From: Succinivibrionaceae bacterium
GTDB taxonomy: Bacteria > Pseudomonadota > Gammaproteobacteria > Enterobacterales > Succinivibrionaceae
DNA length: 64,000 nt
Assembly: GCA_019420905.1 (NCBI GenBank)
Contig: JAHZGH010000014.1
Span: forward strand, 124,001-188,000
Reading direction: 5' to 3'
A program made the position numbers and the translations under genes. Below are positions 17,355 through 27,574 of this stretch, one piece after another. Below the pieces are notes generated by a model, which worked only from the letters and a program-made list of their open reading frames with translations, was not told where the DNA came from and ran no database searches. Position 1 is the stretch's first letter. Each line of letters starts with the position of its first letter.

Positions 17355-18802
17355 TCGACCTTCGTCTTATAACAAAGCTTTTAGGTTCTTCTCTTTTTTG
17401 GCTAGGCATTATTGCTACAGTTCCAGCCTTATATGCCTTACTCAGTAAAACACCTGGAACCTTAGAATTTACACTAACGGCAGCTGTTGGCACGGCTTTA
17501 GGAGCTCTTTTACGTTTTTTTAGTAAAAATGCAAGTCTTAAAGCTTCTTTGCGAGAACTTTTTTTGTTTACAGGCGTCTTATGGTTATGTATGACTCTTT
17601 TGGGAATTATTCCTTTTTATACCATCTTACCTGATCTAAATTTCGCTTCATCTTTTTTCGAAAGCGCTTCAGCACTATCTACAACCGGCTGTACCGTTAT
17701 TTCTAATCTAGACAGCAGACCACCTGCAATTTTACTATGGCGATCAATATTGCAATTCTTAGGCGGTATTGGCTTCGTAGTAATAGGTGTAGCAATTTTA
17801 CCTAATATTGCCATGGGAGGTATGGCCTTATTCAAAACAGAGTCCACCTCTTTTGACGGCAATGCCAAAAATACGCCTCACATTAAAACTATGGCCTTAA
17901 GTATTTTATCTTGGTACCTACTTACAGCGGCTCTCTGTAGCTTTTTTTATTATTTAGGAGGCTTCGACCCTTTTTTAGCTATAAATAGTGCCCTTTGTAC
18001 TGTTTCAACTGGAGGAATGATGCCTATAGATGCGTCTATGAACGATGCAAGTCCATTCATCCACTATACTGCTATGGTATTTATGTTTTTAGGCAGCTGC
18101 CCGTTTTTATTAATCTTAAGATCTCTTGCAGATGACTTCTTTGATTTTTTCCGTGATGAACAGGTACGCTATTATCTAGTCTTTATCATTATTTTATCTA
18201 TAAGTATCGCTATTACTCTTATAAAATTTAACAACTATGATATTGAACATGCTTTTAGAATAGCTTTCTTCAATGTAATTGCAGTCTTGTCTTCAACATG
18301 CTTTGGCCTTGAAGACTTCTCTCAATGGAACTCTTTCTCTACAATTGTATTCACTATGATTTTAGGCATCGGCGGCTGTGCAGGATCTACAGCTGGCGGT
18401 ATTAAGATTTTTAGAATTGTCGTTTGCTTCTCTATGTTTAAAACAGAAATTGTTAAAAGCCTGCATCCCCATGCTATGATAGAGCCCCGCTACAATAAAC
18501 GGTCCATTGACAGCAACACTATGCGTGCCGTAATTACCTACTTAGTCGCTTATCTGCTTGTCACCGCAACCTCGTCTGTAATAGCTGCAAGCTATGGACT
18601 AGAACCAGGCGATGCCTTCACCTTTACAGTTTCATCCTTATCTAATATCGGTCAAGGCATGGGCCCTACAATTAATCCATCTATAAATAACGTTTCTTTA
18701 CGAGACGAGCTCTACTTTCTATTTGGTCTTGATATGTTACTCGGTCGTCTTGAAATTTTACCAGTGCTTTTATGCTTTACCAGAATTTTTTGGCGACGTT
18801 AA
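17348..18802 (+). CDS. trkH: Trk system potassium uptake protein TrkH (membrane channel subunit)
   Basis: Potassium-translocating membrane subunit with four M1-P-M2 repeats. Selectivity-loop segments are seen as SALSTTGCTVI, CTVSTGGMMPI, and the GCAGSTAGGIKI loop typical of TrkH, plus SSLSNIGQGMGP. I placed the start at ATG 17348, which gives MVVDLRLITKLLG, the usual TrkH N-terminus, and overlaps the trkA stop by 7 bases. An ATG at 17318 in the same frame would add 10 residues. The length is 484 residues. The 3' end overlaps menA on the opposite strand by 4 bases. Confidence 0.96.
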   Translation: MVVDLRLITKLLGSSLFWLGIIATVPALYALLSKTPGTLEFTLTAAVGTALGALLRFFSKNASLKASLRELFLFTGVLWLCMTLLGIIPFYTILPDLNFASSFFESASALSTTGCTVISNLDSRPPAILLWRSILQFLGGIGFVVIGVAILPNIAMGGMALFKTESTSFDGNAKNTPHIKTMALSILSWYLLTAALCSFFYYLGGFDPFLAINSALCTVSTGGMMPIDASMNDASPFIHYTAMVFMFLGSCPFLLILRSLADDFFDFFRDEQVRYYLVFIIILSISIAITLIKFNNYDIEHAFRIAFFNVIAVLSSTCFGLEDFSQWNSFSTIVFTMILGIGGCAGSTAGGIKIFRIVVCFSMFKTEIVKSLHPHAMIEPRYNKRSIDSNTMRAVITYLVAYLLVTATSSVIAASYGLEPGDAFTFTVSSLSNIGQGMGPTINPSINNVSLRDELYFLFGLDMLLGRLEILPVLLCFTRIFWRR

Positions 18803-19737
18803 GCATAAACCCAAAAATCCAAAGTTAATACGATGATCCATGCTGTATGATGAATTGCACAACCTAAAGCAGTGTATTTAAGCTCACGAGCAACTTTTTC
18901 CGGTTTATTTATATTTTTAACAGTTCTAAAAGATGAAGCCATCAATGGAATCAATGAAAAAATAATTAAAGATAATTCCCAAACTTTATGAGAAAAAACA
19001 CATGCTGCTGATGAAGTAAAAATTGTACCTGCTAACAAAGCTAATAAATATATTCCTGACATTTTAAAGCCCAAAAAAGAAGCAAGAGTATGCTTGCCAT
19101 TCTGGCGATCTTCTAAAATATCTCGAGTACTAGCTACATGCAGAACCATTACTGAGCCTAAACCTGAACTTATACCTAAAAGCAAAGTATCAGGATACAT
19201 ATCCAAACCATTTTCACTTGCTGCAGTAATTAAAATTTGCGAGCCTATAACAGCGACTAAGCCAAAAAAAATAAAAACAGCTATATCGCCAAAACCTTTA
19301 TAACCATAAGCCATGCCAATGGTATAAAATAAAGCTGCTAATATAGATATAACTCCAAGAAAAATAAACCAAGATAACACCTGAAGATTATTTCCTACAG
19401 CCAAAAATACCGCTAAAGCGCCGCATATAGTTGCAAAAATTGTTACTACAGCCATTCCCTTACGCAATTGAGTTAGAGAAATAGCTCCTACCATCACAGC
19501 TCGAATTGGTCCCTTACGATTTTTACCATCAGCCTGACGATAAGCATCACCATAATCATTAGCAAAATTACATAAAATCTGCAGCATAACTCCAGTTATT
19601 ACTATGCATACAGCAGTCATTATGGTATACAAAGATACATTGCCATAATAAAATCCTAATGCACAGCCTAGAGCGCAATTAGTAAAACCTAAAAGAAGCG
19701 TTCTTGGACGCATTTCATTTATCCAATCTGACAGCAT
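18799..19737 (-). CDS. menA: 1,4-dihydroxy-2-naphthoate polyprenyltransferase
   Basis: UbiA-superfamily membrane enzyme that attaches the isoprenoid tail to dihydroxynaphthoate, making demethylmenaquinone. The first aspartate-rich motif appears in NFANDYGDAYRQADG, followed by GPIRAVMVGAISLTQLRKGM, which are MenA-type rather than UbiA-type blocks. Eight or nine hydrophobic helices fill the rest. I set the start at ATG 19737 (MLSDWINEMRPRTLL), preceded by GAGAG; a longer frame from 19785 adds a 16-residue hydrophobic stretch not typical of the family. The gene is alone, with no other men genes in the window. It implies a menaquinone-using respiratory chain, which fits anaerobic fumarate respiration. 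Confidence 0.93.
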   Translation of the reverse strand: MLSDWINEMRPRTLLLGFTNCALGCALGFYYGNVSLYTIMTAVCIVITGVMLQILCNFANDYGDAYRQADGKNRKGPIRAVMVGAISLTQLRKGMAVVTIFATICGALAVFLAVGNNLQVLSWFIFLGVISILAALFYTIGMAYGYKGFGDIAVFIFFGLVAVIGSQILITAASENGLDMYPDTLLLGISSGLGSVMVLHVASTRDILEDRQNGKHTLASFLGFKMSGIYLLALLAGTIFTSSAACVFSHKVWELSLIIFSLIPLMASSFRTVKNINKPEKVARELKYTALGCAIHHTAWIIVLTLDFWVYA

Positions 19738-19918
19738 GTGGTTCTCTCGCAATATCAAAATCAAACAGATTTTATATTTTAACAAAAATAAATTCTTAAA
19801 TTAGGAATTCTTCCTGAAAGATCTCTAATTTAAGGGTTTTGCTTTTATATAAACTATCCAAGCTAAAATCATGTATGAAATCTTTTTTAAAGACTTAACT
19901 ACTCTAAGCACCGACAAT

Positions 19919-19927
19919 TGTTATAAT
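19919..19927 (+). promoter_or_regulatory. probable extended -10 promoter of rnb
   Basis: TGTTATAAT is a full TGn plus consensus TATAAT element, 28 bases before the rnb ATG, giving a leader of about 20 bases that carries the Shine-Dalgarno TTGGAG. No close match to a -35 box is visible, as is common when the extended -10 is present. Confidence 0.65.
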
Positions 19928-19955
19928 TTGCAACGTTATTTAATTTGGAGAAACT

Positions 19956-21956
19956 ATGTTATTCAACGATCCAGCTTTACGCGAGCTCAAACAGAAATTT
20001 GATCGCGAAAAGGTAAAAAAAGAAGGCTGCGTTAAGGCTACTGATCGCGGTTTTGGTTTTCTAGAGGTCGACCGTGACCAATCTTATTTCATTGCACCTA
20101 ACGACATGCGCAATGTTATGCACGGTGATCGCATCAGTGCTTTTATAGAGGAAGACAGTAATGGCAGGCAGCATGCTATACCACAAAAACTTATTGAAGC
20201 TAATTTAAAACGCTTTGTTGCCTGCGTGTCATTTATTAATGGCAAGATTTATGTTATTGCAGATCATCCCAATATAAAAAATCGCATTACTGCAATCGAT
20301 AAGCGTCTTGAGGATAAAACACCTTTACATAATGGAGATTTTGTTATCTGCAATCTTTTTTCTCATGCTTTGAAAGGTCATGGATTTAAAGCAGATATTA
20401 CTGAACTTATCTGTAAAAAAAATGATCCAAAAGCGCCTTGGAAAGTATCATTGCGCCGTTACGATCTTCCTTTAAAAGAACCAGATGATGAACAATTTGA
20501 ATTTTTAGAAAGTGCTTACGAACGCACCGATTTGACTGCTCTTGATTTTGTTACTATTGATAGCGCTCATACTGAAGATATGGATGATGCTCTATATATA
20601 GAAAAAGATGATGCCGGTTATACCCTCTACGTCGCTATCGCTGACCCTACTGGTTATATAAGTGAAACATCAAAATTCAACGAGCAAGCAGCAAATAGAG
20701 CTTTTTCAATATATCTGCCAGGCCGAGATATTCCTATGCTTCCTCGCTGCCTTTCTGATAATTTATGCTCTTTAAGACCGGGACAAATCCGCCCTGCCTT
20801 AGTCGGAATTATGCGCTGCGATCTTAATGGCAAACTAGATTTTAGTGCAACTAATTTCACACTTGCAAATATAATTTCTAAAGGAAAGCTCGTATATAAC
20901 GAGGTTTCAGATTATTTGGAAGGAAAAGAAAATGCAAAGATTCCTGAAGACAATATAGCTTGCCTCTTAAAGGTATTAGTAGACTTTACTAAAGTCCGCG
21001 ATAATTACAGAGCAACTCATGCAGCTTCCTTCCGTAATCATCCAGATTATGAATTTATCTTAAATAAAGAAGGTGCCTTAGATCATATTGAAGTCAACTA
21101 TCGCCGTATTGCAAATCAAATTGTAGAAGAAGCCATGATTACCGCTAATATTTGTGCAGGTGAACTTTTAAAAGAAAAGCTCAATTGCGGTATTTTCAAT
21201 GTTCATAGCGGCTTTGATATGGACAAGAAAAAGGATATTTTGGCTTTACTTGAGCAGGAACAATGTCCAATTCCTACATCTGGTATAGATAGCTTACAAG
21301 GTTATAACGAAATCAGACGCTTTGCTAATAAACAGAACGATAATTATATGGATTGTCGCATACGTAGATTGCAAGCTTTCTCTCAAATGAGCATCGTACC
21401 CGCACCTCATTATGCTTTAGGCGTGGAAAATTATGCCACCTGGACATCTCCAATCCGCAAATACGGCGATATGATAAATCATCGCTTGCTTAAAGCTATT
21501 GTAGTAAATGCCGATCACCCTAAGCTTCCTGATGAAGAACTATTACAAAAAATGAATTTAGCCCGTCGCACTAACCGTATGGCTGAACGAGATGTTCGCG
21601 ATTGGTTATATATGGATTATTTAAAGCCAGCTATTGCTAAAGGAACTGTCTTTGAAGCTGAAGTTTTTGACTTAAGCAGAGGCGGTCTGCGCGTCATTCT
21701 CGATGAAAATGGAGCTATGGTTTTTATTCCATCAGTATTTATAAGTGACAATCGCGATGCTTTTATATTAGATGGCGATTTGGGAATTATGACAGTAAAT
21801 GGTGAAGTCAAATTACGTCTAGGAGATAAAATTTTTGTAAAAATTTTCGAAATAAATCCTCAAACTAGATCTATTACAGCCATTCCGGCTCAAAGTATAG
21901 GTGGTCTTTTATTACCTGATCCTAAAAATTTGGCAATTAAAGATAGCAAACGCTAA
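19956..21956 (+). CDS. rnb: exoribonuclease II
   Basis: Processive 3'-5' exoribonuclease that degrades single-stranded RNA. The order is cold-shock domains (KATDRGFGFLEVDRDQ), the RNB catalytic domain and an S1 domain. Catalytic aspartates lie in DFVTIDSAHTEDMDDALY, and TWTSPIRKYGDMINHRLL is the conserved late RNB block. Similarity runs the full length to E. coli RNase II and is closer than to RNase R; the length is 666 residues against 644. It has its own promoter and a strong terminator, so it is a single-gene unit facing prlC. Confidence 0.97.
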   Translation: MLFNDPALRELKQKFDREKVKKEGCVKATDRGFGFLEVDRDQSYFIAPNDMRNVMHGDRISAFIEEDSNGRQHAIPQKLIEANLKRFVACVSFINGKIYVIADHPNIKNRITAIDKRLEDKTPLHNGDFVICNLFSHALKGHGFKADITELICKKNDPKAPWKVSLRRYDLPLKEPDDEQFEFLESAYERTDLTALDFVTIDSAHTEDMDDALYIEKDDAGYTLYVAIADPTGYISETSKFNEQAANRAFSIYLPGRDIPMLPRCLSDNLCSLRPGQIRPALVGIMRCDLNGKLDFSATNFTLANIISKGKLVYNEVSDYLEGKENAKIPEDNIACLLKVLVDFTKVRDNYRATHAASFRNHPDYEFILNKEGALDHIEVNYRRIANQIVEEAMITANICAGELLKEKLNCGIFNVHSGFDMDKKKDILALLEQEQCPIPTSGIDSLQGYNEIRRFANKQNDNYMDCRIRRLQAFSQMSIVPAPHYALGVENYATWTSPIRKYGDMINHRLLKAIVVNADHPKLPDEELLQKMNLARRTNRMAERDVRDWLYMDYLKPAIAKGTVFEAEVFDLSRGGLRVILDENGAMVFIPSVFISDNRDAFILDGDLGIMTVNGEVKLRLGDKIFVKIFEINPQTRSITAIPAQSIGGLLLPDPKNLAIKDSKR

Positions 21957-21962
21957 ATACAA

Positions 21963-22018
21963 AAAAGCCTCTTAATAAAATATCTTGCTTATATAGATAA
22001 TAAAATTAAGAGGCTTTT
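21963..22018. terminator. bidirectional terminator between rnb and prlC
   Basis: Fourteen-base perfect arms (AAAAGCCTCTTAAT / ATTAAGAGGCTTTT) flank a 28-base loop. The flanking A and T runs supply a U-tract in either direction. It lies 7 bases after the rnb stop and 19 bases beyond the end of the convergent prlC. Confidence 0.85.
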
Positions 22019-22036
22019 GTATAATTCTAATTATTT

Positions 22037-24100
22037 TTAATAATTAATGCCACTTTGTTCAAGCAAAGCTTCAACCTGAGGCTCTCGGCCTCTGAACTTC
22101 ACAAAATTCTCCATCATGTTGCAGGCCCCACCGCAAGAGAGAATTAAATCCTCAAAATCTTGTCCTGCTTTACGATTAAAAATACCATCTTCGATAAAAC
22201 GACCAAATGCATCCGCAGCTAATACCTCTGCCCATTTATAACTGTAATATCCAGCAGCATAACCACCGGCAAAGATATGAGAAAAACTATTAGCAAAACG
22301 ATTTAATGGACTTACAGGAACTACAGCGACCTGTTCCCTGACCTCATTTAAAATCTTATTTACCTGACCTTTTACTCCACTCTTATATTCCAGATGTAAT
22401 CTAAAATCAAAAAGAGCAAATTCAAGCTGACGCAACATAGCCATTGCTGAATGGAAATTTTTTGCTGCCAGCAAACTATCAATTTTACTTTGAGCTAATG
22501 GTTCATGAGTATTTACATGACCCGAGAGCAACGGCAAAGCTTCCTTTTGCCAAGCAAAATTTTCATTAAACTGAGAAGGTAATTCAACTGCGTCCCACGG
22601 AACTCCATTAATGCCTGAAACATCAGAAACATCAATTCGTGTTAATAGCTGATTTAAGCCATGACCAAATTCATGGAATAAAGTTACTACCTCATCGTGA
22701 GTAAGCTGAGACTGAGCTCCATCAACAGGACGAGTAAAATTACAAACCAAATAAGTTACAGGCAACTGTAAGGTTCCATCTGCACGATGGCGACGAGTCA
22801 AACACTCATCCATCCATGCTCCGCCCTGCTTTCCTGCTCTTGCATAAAGATCCATGTAAAAAGTACCTATGCAGCTACCAAATTTATCTTCATAAATATC
22901 ATAGGTACGAACATTTTCATTCCAAACATCATCGCCGCAGCGTTCTTTAAAAGAAACTGCATAAAGCCGATGAGCACATTCAAATAATCCGGAAATTACC
23001 TTATCAATTGGGAAATAAGGACGTAATTCTTCGGCATTATAGGCATAACGTTCCTGACGAAGTTTTTCTGACCAATAAGATAAGTCCCATGGCTCTAACT
23101 CATAATCAGCTCCGCATTTTTTAGCATAAGCGCGTAATTGCTGCATCTCTTCAAGAGCCTGAGGACGAGATTTATTAGCTAAATCAGTTAAAAAATCTAC
23201 AACCTTCTGAGGATTAGGAGCCATCTTAGTTGCTAAGGATAAATGGGCATAGGAATCAAACCCCAGCAAATTAGCCATTTCATGACGCAAAGCTAAAACT
23301 TCTTCAATGACCTCACTGTTATCCCACTTATTTGCATCAGGCCCAATCTCTGAAGCTCGGCTGACATAGGCCTCATACAAATTTTGCCTTAAGGCGCGAT
23401 TATCAGCATAAGTCATAAAAGGAATATATGACGGCATATCTAGGGTAATAACCCATCCTTCTTTACCTCGTGCCTGAGCCTCGCTCTTTGCAAGCTTAAT
23501 AGCCCCAGCAGGCAAACCTTTTAAATCATCAAAATTTTTAATTTCTAAGATAAAGTTATGTGTAGCATCTAAAACATTATTAGCAAACTTTGACTGTAAT
23601 TGAGAAAGCCTTGCAGAGATTTCTGTATATCGTTTTTGTTTTTGAGGATCTAAATCTACGCCACTTAAACGAAAATCACGCAATGAATTTTCAATAGCTT
23701 TACGTTTAGCAAAAGATAGCTCCTGAAATTCAGTACTTTTTGACAAAGCTAATAAGGCTTCATATAAAGGTCGGTATTGTCCTACCCAAGAAGTATATTC
23801 AGCAATCAGAGGTAAACATTCATCGTAAGCCTGGCGCAAAGCTTCTGTATTACAAACATTATTTAAATGATTTGCAATTGACCAAACTCTTGATAATTTA
23901 TCGTCAGCCTCTTCAATTGGCTCTAAGAGCTTAGAATAACTAGGTATTGCACCTTCATGCTTGCAAAGATCAACAATCAATTGACGACAATTCTCAATAC
24001 AGTGCTCTAAAGCAGGCTTTAAATGTTCGGGCTTTATTTGTGAAAATTTAGGAAATCCTGAAAAATTTAACAAAGGATTTGTGGTCAATAAATCAGACAT
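22037..24100 (-). CDS. prlC: oligopeptidase A (M3 zinc metallopeptidase)
   Basis: Cytoplasmic zinc peptidase that clears signal peptides and other short peptides. The 687-residue length matches the E. coli 680. The metal site FHEFGHGLNQLL (H-E-x-x-H, near residue 475) is followed by the M3A block SGINGVPWDAVELPSQ. The N-terminal LLNFSGFPKFSQIKPEH and late FANSFSHIFAGGYAAGYYSYKW segments are diagnostic. Start ATG 24100 is preceded by a weak ribosome site. In E. coli prlC is cotranscribed with rsmJ; here it stands alone. Confidence 0.97.
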   Translation of the reverse strand: MSDLLTTNPLLNFSGFPKFSQIKPEHLKPALEHCIENCRQLIVDLCKHEGAIPSYSKLLEPIEEADDKLSRVWSIANHLNNVCNTEALRQAYDECLPLIAEYTSWVGQYRPLYEALLALSKSTEFQELSFAKRKAIENSLRDFRLSGVDLDPQKQKRYTEISARLSQLQSKFANNVLDATHNFILEIKNFDDLKGLPAGAIKLAKSEAQARGKEGWVITLDMPSYIPFMTYADNRALRQNLYEAYVSRASEIGPDANKWDNSEVIEEVLALRHEMANLLGFDSYAHLSLATKMAPNPQKVVDFLTDLANKSRPQALEEMQQLRAYAKKCGADYELEPWDLSYWSEKLRQERYAYNAEELRPYFPIDKVISGLFECAHRLYAVSFKERCGDDVWNENVRTYDIYEDKFGSCIGTFYMDLYARAGKQGGAWMDECLTRRHRADGTLQLPVTYLVCNFTRPVDGAQSQLTHDEVVTLFHEFGHGLNQLLTRIDVSDVSGINGVPWDAVELPSQFNENFAWQKEALPLLSGHVNTHEPLAQSKIDSLLAAKNFHSAMAMLRQLEFALFDFRLHLEYKSGVKGQVNKILNEVREQVAVVPVSPLNRFANSFSHIFAGGYAAGYYSYKWAEVLAADAFGRFIEDGIFNRKAGQDFEDLILSCGGACNMMENFVKFRGREPQVEALLEQSGINY

Positions 24101-24247
24101 GCTAAAACCTTAAAATATTTAGATATAGGTGTTTTTGATAGAAAATAGGCTATGTGCTAAGATGTTAATGCACTCTTGTTTCCAAGATTAACTCCTTTTT
24201 TCTTCATCTATTATATGTATATGGGGGAGTTTCTAAACTTTTTCGAT

Positions 24248-26176
24248 ATGCCTGAACAAAATAATCCTCTTTATCGTCAACGTTTATTAGCCTTAGAAAA
24301 GGTAATGCAGTCTCAAAATCTAGATGCTGCCTTGATTTTTCATGATGATGAATACCTATCATTTGAACTGACAGATGACTGCCAACGGCTGCGTTATCTA
24401 AGCGGATTTACTGGAAGTGCTGGCTGTATAGCCATAGCGTCACATGTAAATGAGGATTTTTCTTCGCATAAAAGCAAAATTATCACAACAAATGCTAAAT
24501 ATCCTCTTAAAAAGGCTGCATGTGTCTTCACTGATGGACGATATTTAGTGCAAGTGCATGAACAAATTGATGCTGACTGCTTTGATGCTTTCGACATCTC
24601 ACAAATAAAACCACAGATGTGGTTTGGAGAAATACTTGAAAAGCATTCACGTATCGGAATTGATTTGCGCTGTATAAGTTATAAAACTTATCAGGAATTA
24701 AAAAATGATCTTGATGCTCTAGATCTGGAAATCATACCTTTAAAACAAAATCTTGTAGATATGATTTGGGAAAACCGTCCTGAAAAAGAATACTCAAAAG
24801 TTATGATTTTCCCTGATGAATTTAATGGATGTCCATCCCCACAAAAACGCAAAAACTTGGCAACAGAACTGCGCAATCGAGATCTAGATGCTACAATTAT
24901 TTGTGACCCAGAAAGTATCTGCTGGCTTTTAAACATTCGCGGCAATGATCGTAAATATCTGCCTATTGTTAACTGTAAAATGGTAGCATATTCAAATTCC
25001 ACCTTAGAATGGTATATAGATGATCGACATTTAGACGAAGAAATGGCCGCCGATCTTGAAGCTCATTTTGGTCATATTGATATTTTCCCTGAATCAAGCT
25101 TTGAAGATGTATTAGATCGTTTATGCACCTCATCATGCGCAGTATATGTTGACCCTGATACTGTAAATGCTCATGTATTAAACATTCTCTATACAGGAGG
25201 AGCTAAAGTTACCTGCGGGTTAGGTTTATGCCAACTACCTAAAGCTTGTAAAAATCAATTAGAAATTGCCGGAGAATATAAAGCTCATATAAAAGACGGC
25301 ATTGCTATGTGTCGTTTCTTAGCTTGGCTTAATGATTTAACCAAAGTTGAGAAAATCTCTGATACAGAAACTTTCAAAAGAGATGTTGAAGATACTGATG
25401 AGGCTATCTTAGCTGATCGAGCTGAATCTTTCCGCAAGGTTGAGCAAGGCTATATTGAACCTTCATTTGCAACTATTTCTGCTTTAGGCCCTAATGCTGC
25501 TATGTGTCATTATAATCATGAAGAAGTATCTACTCCACGCCGTTTAGGAGAAGATCCTCTATATCTCATAGACAGCGGAGCTCATTATTTTGATGGAACC
25601 ACTGATATAACAAGAACAGTTTTAGTAGGCCCAGGCTTAAGTGATGAAATGAAGAATATGTTCACGCTTGTACTTAAAGGACATATTGCTCTTTCCACCT
25701 TAATCTTTCCCAAAGGAACTTCAGGGCAGCAACTAGACGCTATAGCCAGAAGGCCTCTATGGGATTATGGCCTTGATTATGCGCATGGTACGGGACATGG
25801 TGTAGGACACTTACTCTCCGTACATGAAGGTCCACAGCAAATTTCATTACGAAGATCAAATGTACCTCTGCAAGCCGGCATGATCATTTCTGATGAACCA
25901 GGATTTTATAAAGAAAATGCTTATGGAATTCGTCTTGAAAATCTATTAGTAGTGCAAAATTGTTCACAGCCTGGACTATCGCACATGTTGTGCTTTTCTC
26001 CTTTAACTTTAGTTCCTTTTGATAAGCGAATTATCAATACCGAATTGTTATCTGATAAAGAAATTGATTGGCTCAATGACTACCATCAAAATGTAAAAAA
26101 TGTTATTAAAAATGCGGCCACTACGCTTACAGATACTGAAATCAGCTGGCTTGAAGCTGCAACAGCAAAAATTTAG
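24248..26176 (+). CDS. aminopeptidase P family Xaa-Pro aminopeptidase (M24B, long form)
   Basis: Two creatinase-type N-terminal domains precede a pita-bread metallopeptidase. The five metal ligands are visible: two aspartates in LIDSGAHYFDGTTD, a histidine in GTGHGVGHLLSVHEG, and glutamates in SDEPGFYKENAYGIRLENLLVV, spanning about residues 440-570. The 642-residue length is the long form related to eukaryotic cytosolic APP and many anaerobe enzymes, not the 440-residue E. coli PepP. The start is uncertain: ATG 24248 gives a standard N-terminus (MPEQNNPLYRQRLLALE). Upstream in-frame candidates are ATG 24218 and 24212 and TTG 24176; GGGGGAG at 24220-24226 is too far from 24248 for an ideal Shine-Dalgarno. 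It leads into pssA after 17 bases. Confidence 0.88.
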   Translation: MPEQNNPLYRQRLLALEKVMQSQNLDAALIFHDDEYLSFELTDDCQRLRYLSGFTGSAGCIAIASHVNEDFSSHKSKIITTNAKYPLKKAACVFTDGRYLVQVHEQIDADCFDAFDISQIKPQMWFGEILEKHSRIGIDLRCISYKTYQELKNDLDALDLEIIPLKQNLVDMIWENRPEKEYSKVMIFPDEFNGCPSPQKRKNLATELRNRDLDATIICDPESICWLLNIRGNDRKYLPIVNCKMVAYSNSTLEWYIDDRHLDEEMAADLEAHFGHIDIFPESSFEDVLDRLCTSSCAVYVDPDTVNAHVLNILYTGGAKVTCGLGLCQLPKACKNQLEIAGEYKAHIKDGIAMCRFLAWLNDLTKVEKISDTETFKRDVEDTDEAILADRAESFRKVEQGYIEPSFATISALGPNAAMCHYNHEEVSTPRRLGEDPLYLIDSGAHYFDGTTDITRTVLVGPGLSDEMKNMFTLVLKGHIALSTLIFPKGTSGQQLDAIARRPLWDYGLDYAHGTGHGVGHLLSVHEGPQQISLRRSNVPLQAGMIISDEPGFYKENAYGIRLENLLVVQNCSQPGLSHMLCFSPLTLVPFDKRIINTELLSDKEIDWLNDYHQNVKNVIKNAATTLTDTEISWLEAATAKI

Positions 26177-26193
26177 AGCAAGAAGGAAAGTTG

Positions 26194-27564
26194 ATGCTAT
26201 TTTTAAAAAAAGCTCTGCCTACAACATTTTATTGCCAAACTCGTTTGCAACAATTGCCGTGCATTCCTGTAGAGGCAAAATCCTATAACATATTAGAAAC
26301 TCCATCGCGTTGTCATCATCGCATTTTAGAGCTTATTGCCTCTGCACAAACGCGTATTCTAATTACAGCCTTATATTTACAAGATGATGAGGCCGGACGC
26401 GAAGTATTAGATGCGCTTTATGCAGCTAAAGCTAAAAATCCCAAACTCTATATCAGAGTTTACGTTGACTTTCATCGAGCACAACGCGGCTTAATCGGAA
26501 AAGAGCCTTCATTAGGCAATAGTGAACTTTACTATAAAAAGGCCTTAAATTGCGAAGCCCCTCCGGCTATATATGGCGTACCGGTTAAACGTAGAGAAAT
26601 TTTTGGCGTCATGCATCTTAAAGGTTTTGTATTTGATGATACCGTTTTATATTCTGGAGCTAGCATAAATAATGTATATATGAATTATGCAGATCGCTAT
26701 CGTTTAGATCGCTATCATGAAATTCATAGTGCTAATTTAGCTGATGCCTTATGTTCTTTTGCTACAGAGGCTTTTCACTCAAACTTTGCAGTTCAAGATT
26801 TCTCGCAAGGTTTAGTTAAAGGTGCAAAAGAGATGCGTGACGAAATAAAACAATTACGTCGTCATTTAACGGAAGTTCAGTATTCATTCAAAAGCGGCTG
26901 GGTCCATAAAAATGAAGTAGGAATTACTCCTGTAGCTGGTTTAGGGAAAAGGCATAATTTACTAAATCGAGATCTCTTATGGTTAATTGGTGCCGCAAAA
27001 GAGCATCTTTTTATTTGTACTCCCTACTTCAATCCTCCTAAAGTATTATTAAATGCTTTAAATGAATCTTTAGAGCGAGGCATACATATGACCTTAGTAG
27101 TTGGAGATAAAGTAGCTAATGATTTCTTTATTCCTAAAAATGAAGAGTTTTCGGCTGTTGGAGCTGTTCCCTACATCTATGAGCTTAATTTAAAAGATTT
27201 TATACAAAGTCATCAGAAATATATAGACAAAAATCAGCTTGATATTCGTTTATGGTCAGATGGACAAAATACCTATCATGTTAAGGGAATATATGTAGAT
27301 CAAAATCTTGCTTTAATGACAGGAAATAACTTAAATCCTAGAGCTTGGTCCTTAGATCTGGAAAATGGTCTTATAATTCATGATCCTAATCATCTGCTTA
27401 AAGAAAAGTTTATGCATGAACAACAATATTTATTAAAAAATACAACCAAAATTAAATCTTCTTCAGATATTGAAGATTTTGAAAATTATCCGGAAGAGGT
27501 AAAACGTCTATTACGTAAAGTAAAGCGTCTAAAAGCCTCAATCTTTATAAAACAATTACTTTAA
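26194..27564 (+). CDS. pssA: CDP-diacylglycerol--serine O-phosphatidyltransferase (phospholipase D type)
   Basis: Makes phosphatidylserine, precursor of phosphatidylethanolamine. It belongs to the gammaproteobacterial phospholipase-D type, not the integral-membrane type. Two HKD-like motifs are present: HLKGFVFDDTVLYSGASIN and HVKGIYVDQNLALMTGNN. Other marks are VYVDFHRAQRGLIG, ICTPYFNPPKVLLN and NNLNPRAWSLDLENGL. Start ATG 26194 has AAGGAA 5 bases upstream; a TTG at 26191 is in frame but less likely. The length is 456 residues. It is followed after 10 bases by recG. Confidence 0.97.
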   Translation: MLFLKKALPTTFYCQTRLQQLPCIPVEAKSYNILETPSRCHHRILELIASAQTRILITALYLQDDEAGREVLDALYAAKAKNPKLYIRVYVDFHRAQRGLIGKEPSLGNSELYYKKALNCEAPPAIYGVPVKRREIFGVMHLKGFVFDDTVLYSGASINNVYMNYADRYRLDRYHEIHSANLADALCSFATEAFHSNFAVQDFSQGLVKGAKEMRDEIKQLRRHLTEVQYSFKSGWVHKNEVGITPVAGLGKRHNLLNRDLLWLIGAAKEHLFICTPYFNPPKVLLNALNESLERGIHMTLVVGDKVANDFFIPKNEEFSAVGAVPYIYELNLKDFIQSHQKYIDKNQLDIRLWSDGQNTYHVKGIYVDQNLALMTGNNLNPRAWSLDLENGLIIHDPNHLLKEKFMHEQQYLLKNTTKIKSSSDIEDFENYPEEVKRLLRKVKRLKASIFIKQLL

Positions 27565-27574
27565 GGACTTAATC

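Noticed and set aside
24691..25002. Antisense open frames inside real genes, for example this one within the aminopeptidase gene and another at 10583-10840 within aroE
   Set aside because: They are shadows of well-supported genes on the other strand, with no recognisable motifs or independent ribosome sites.
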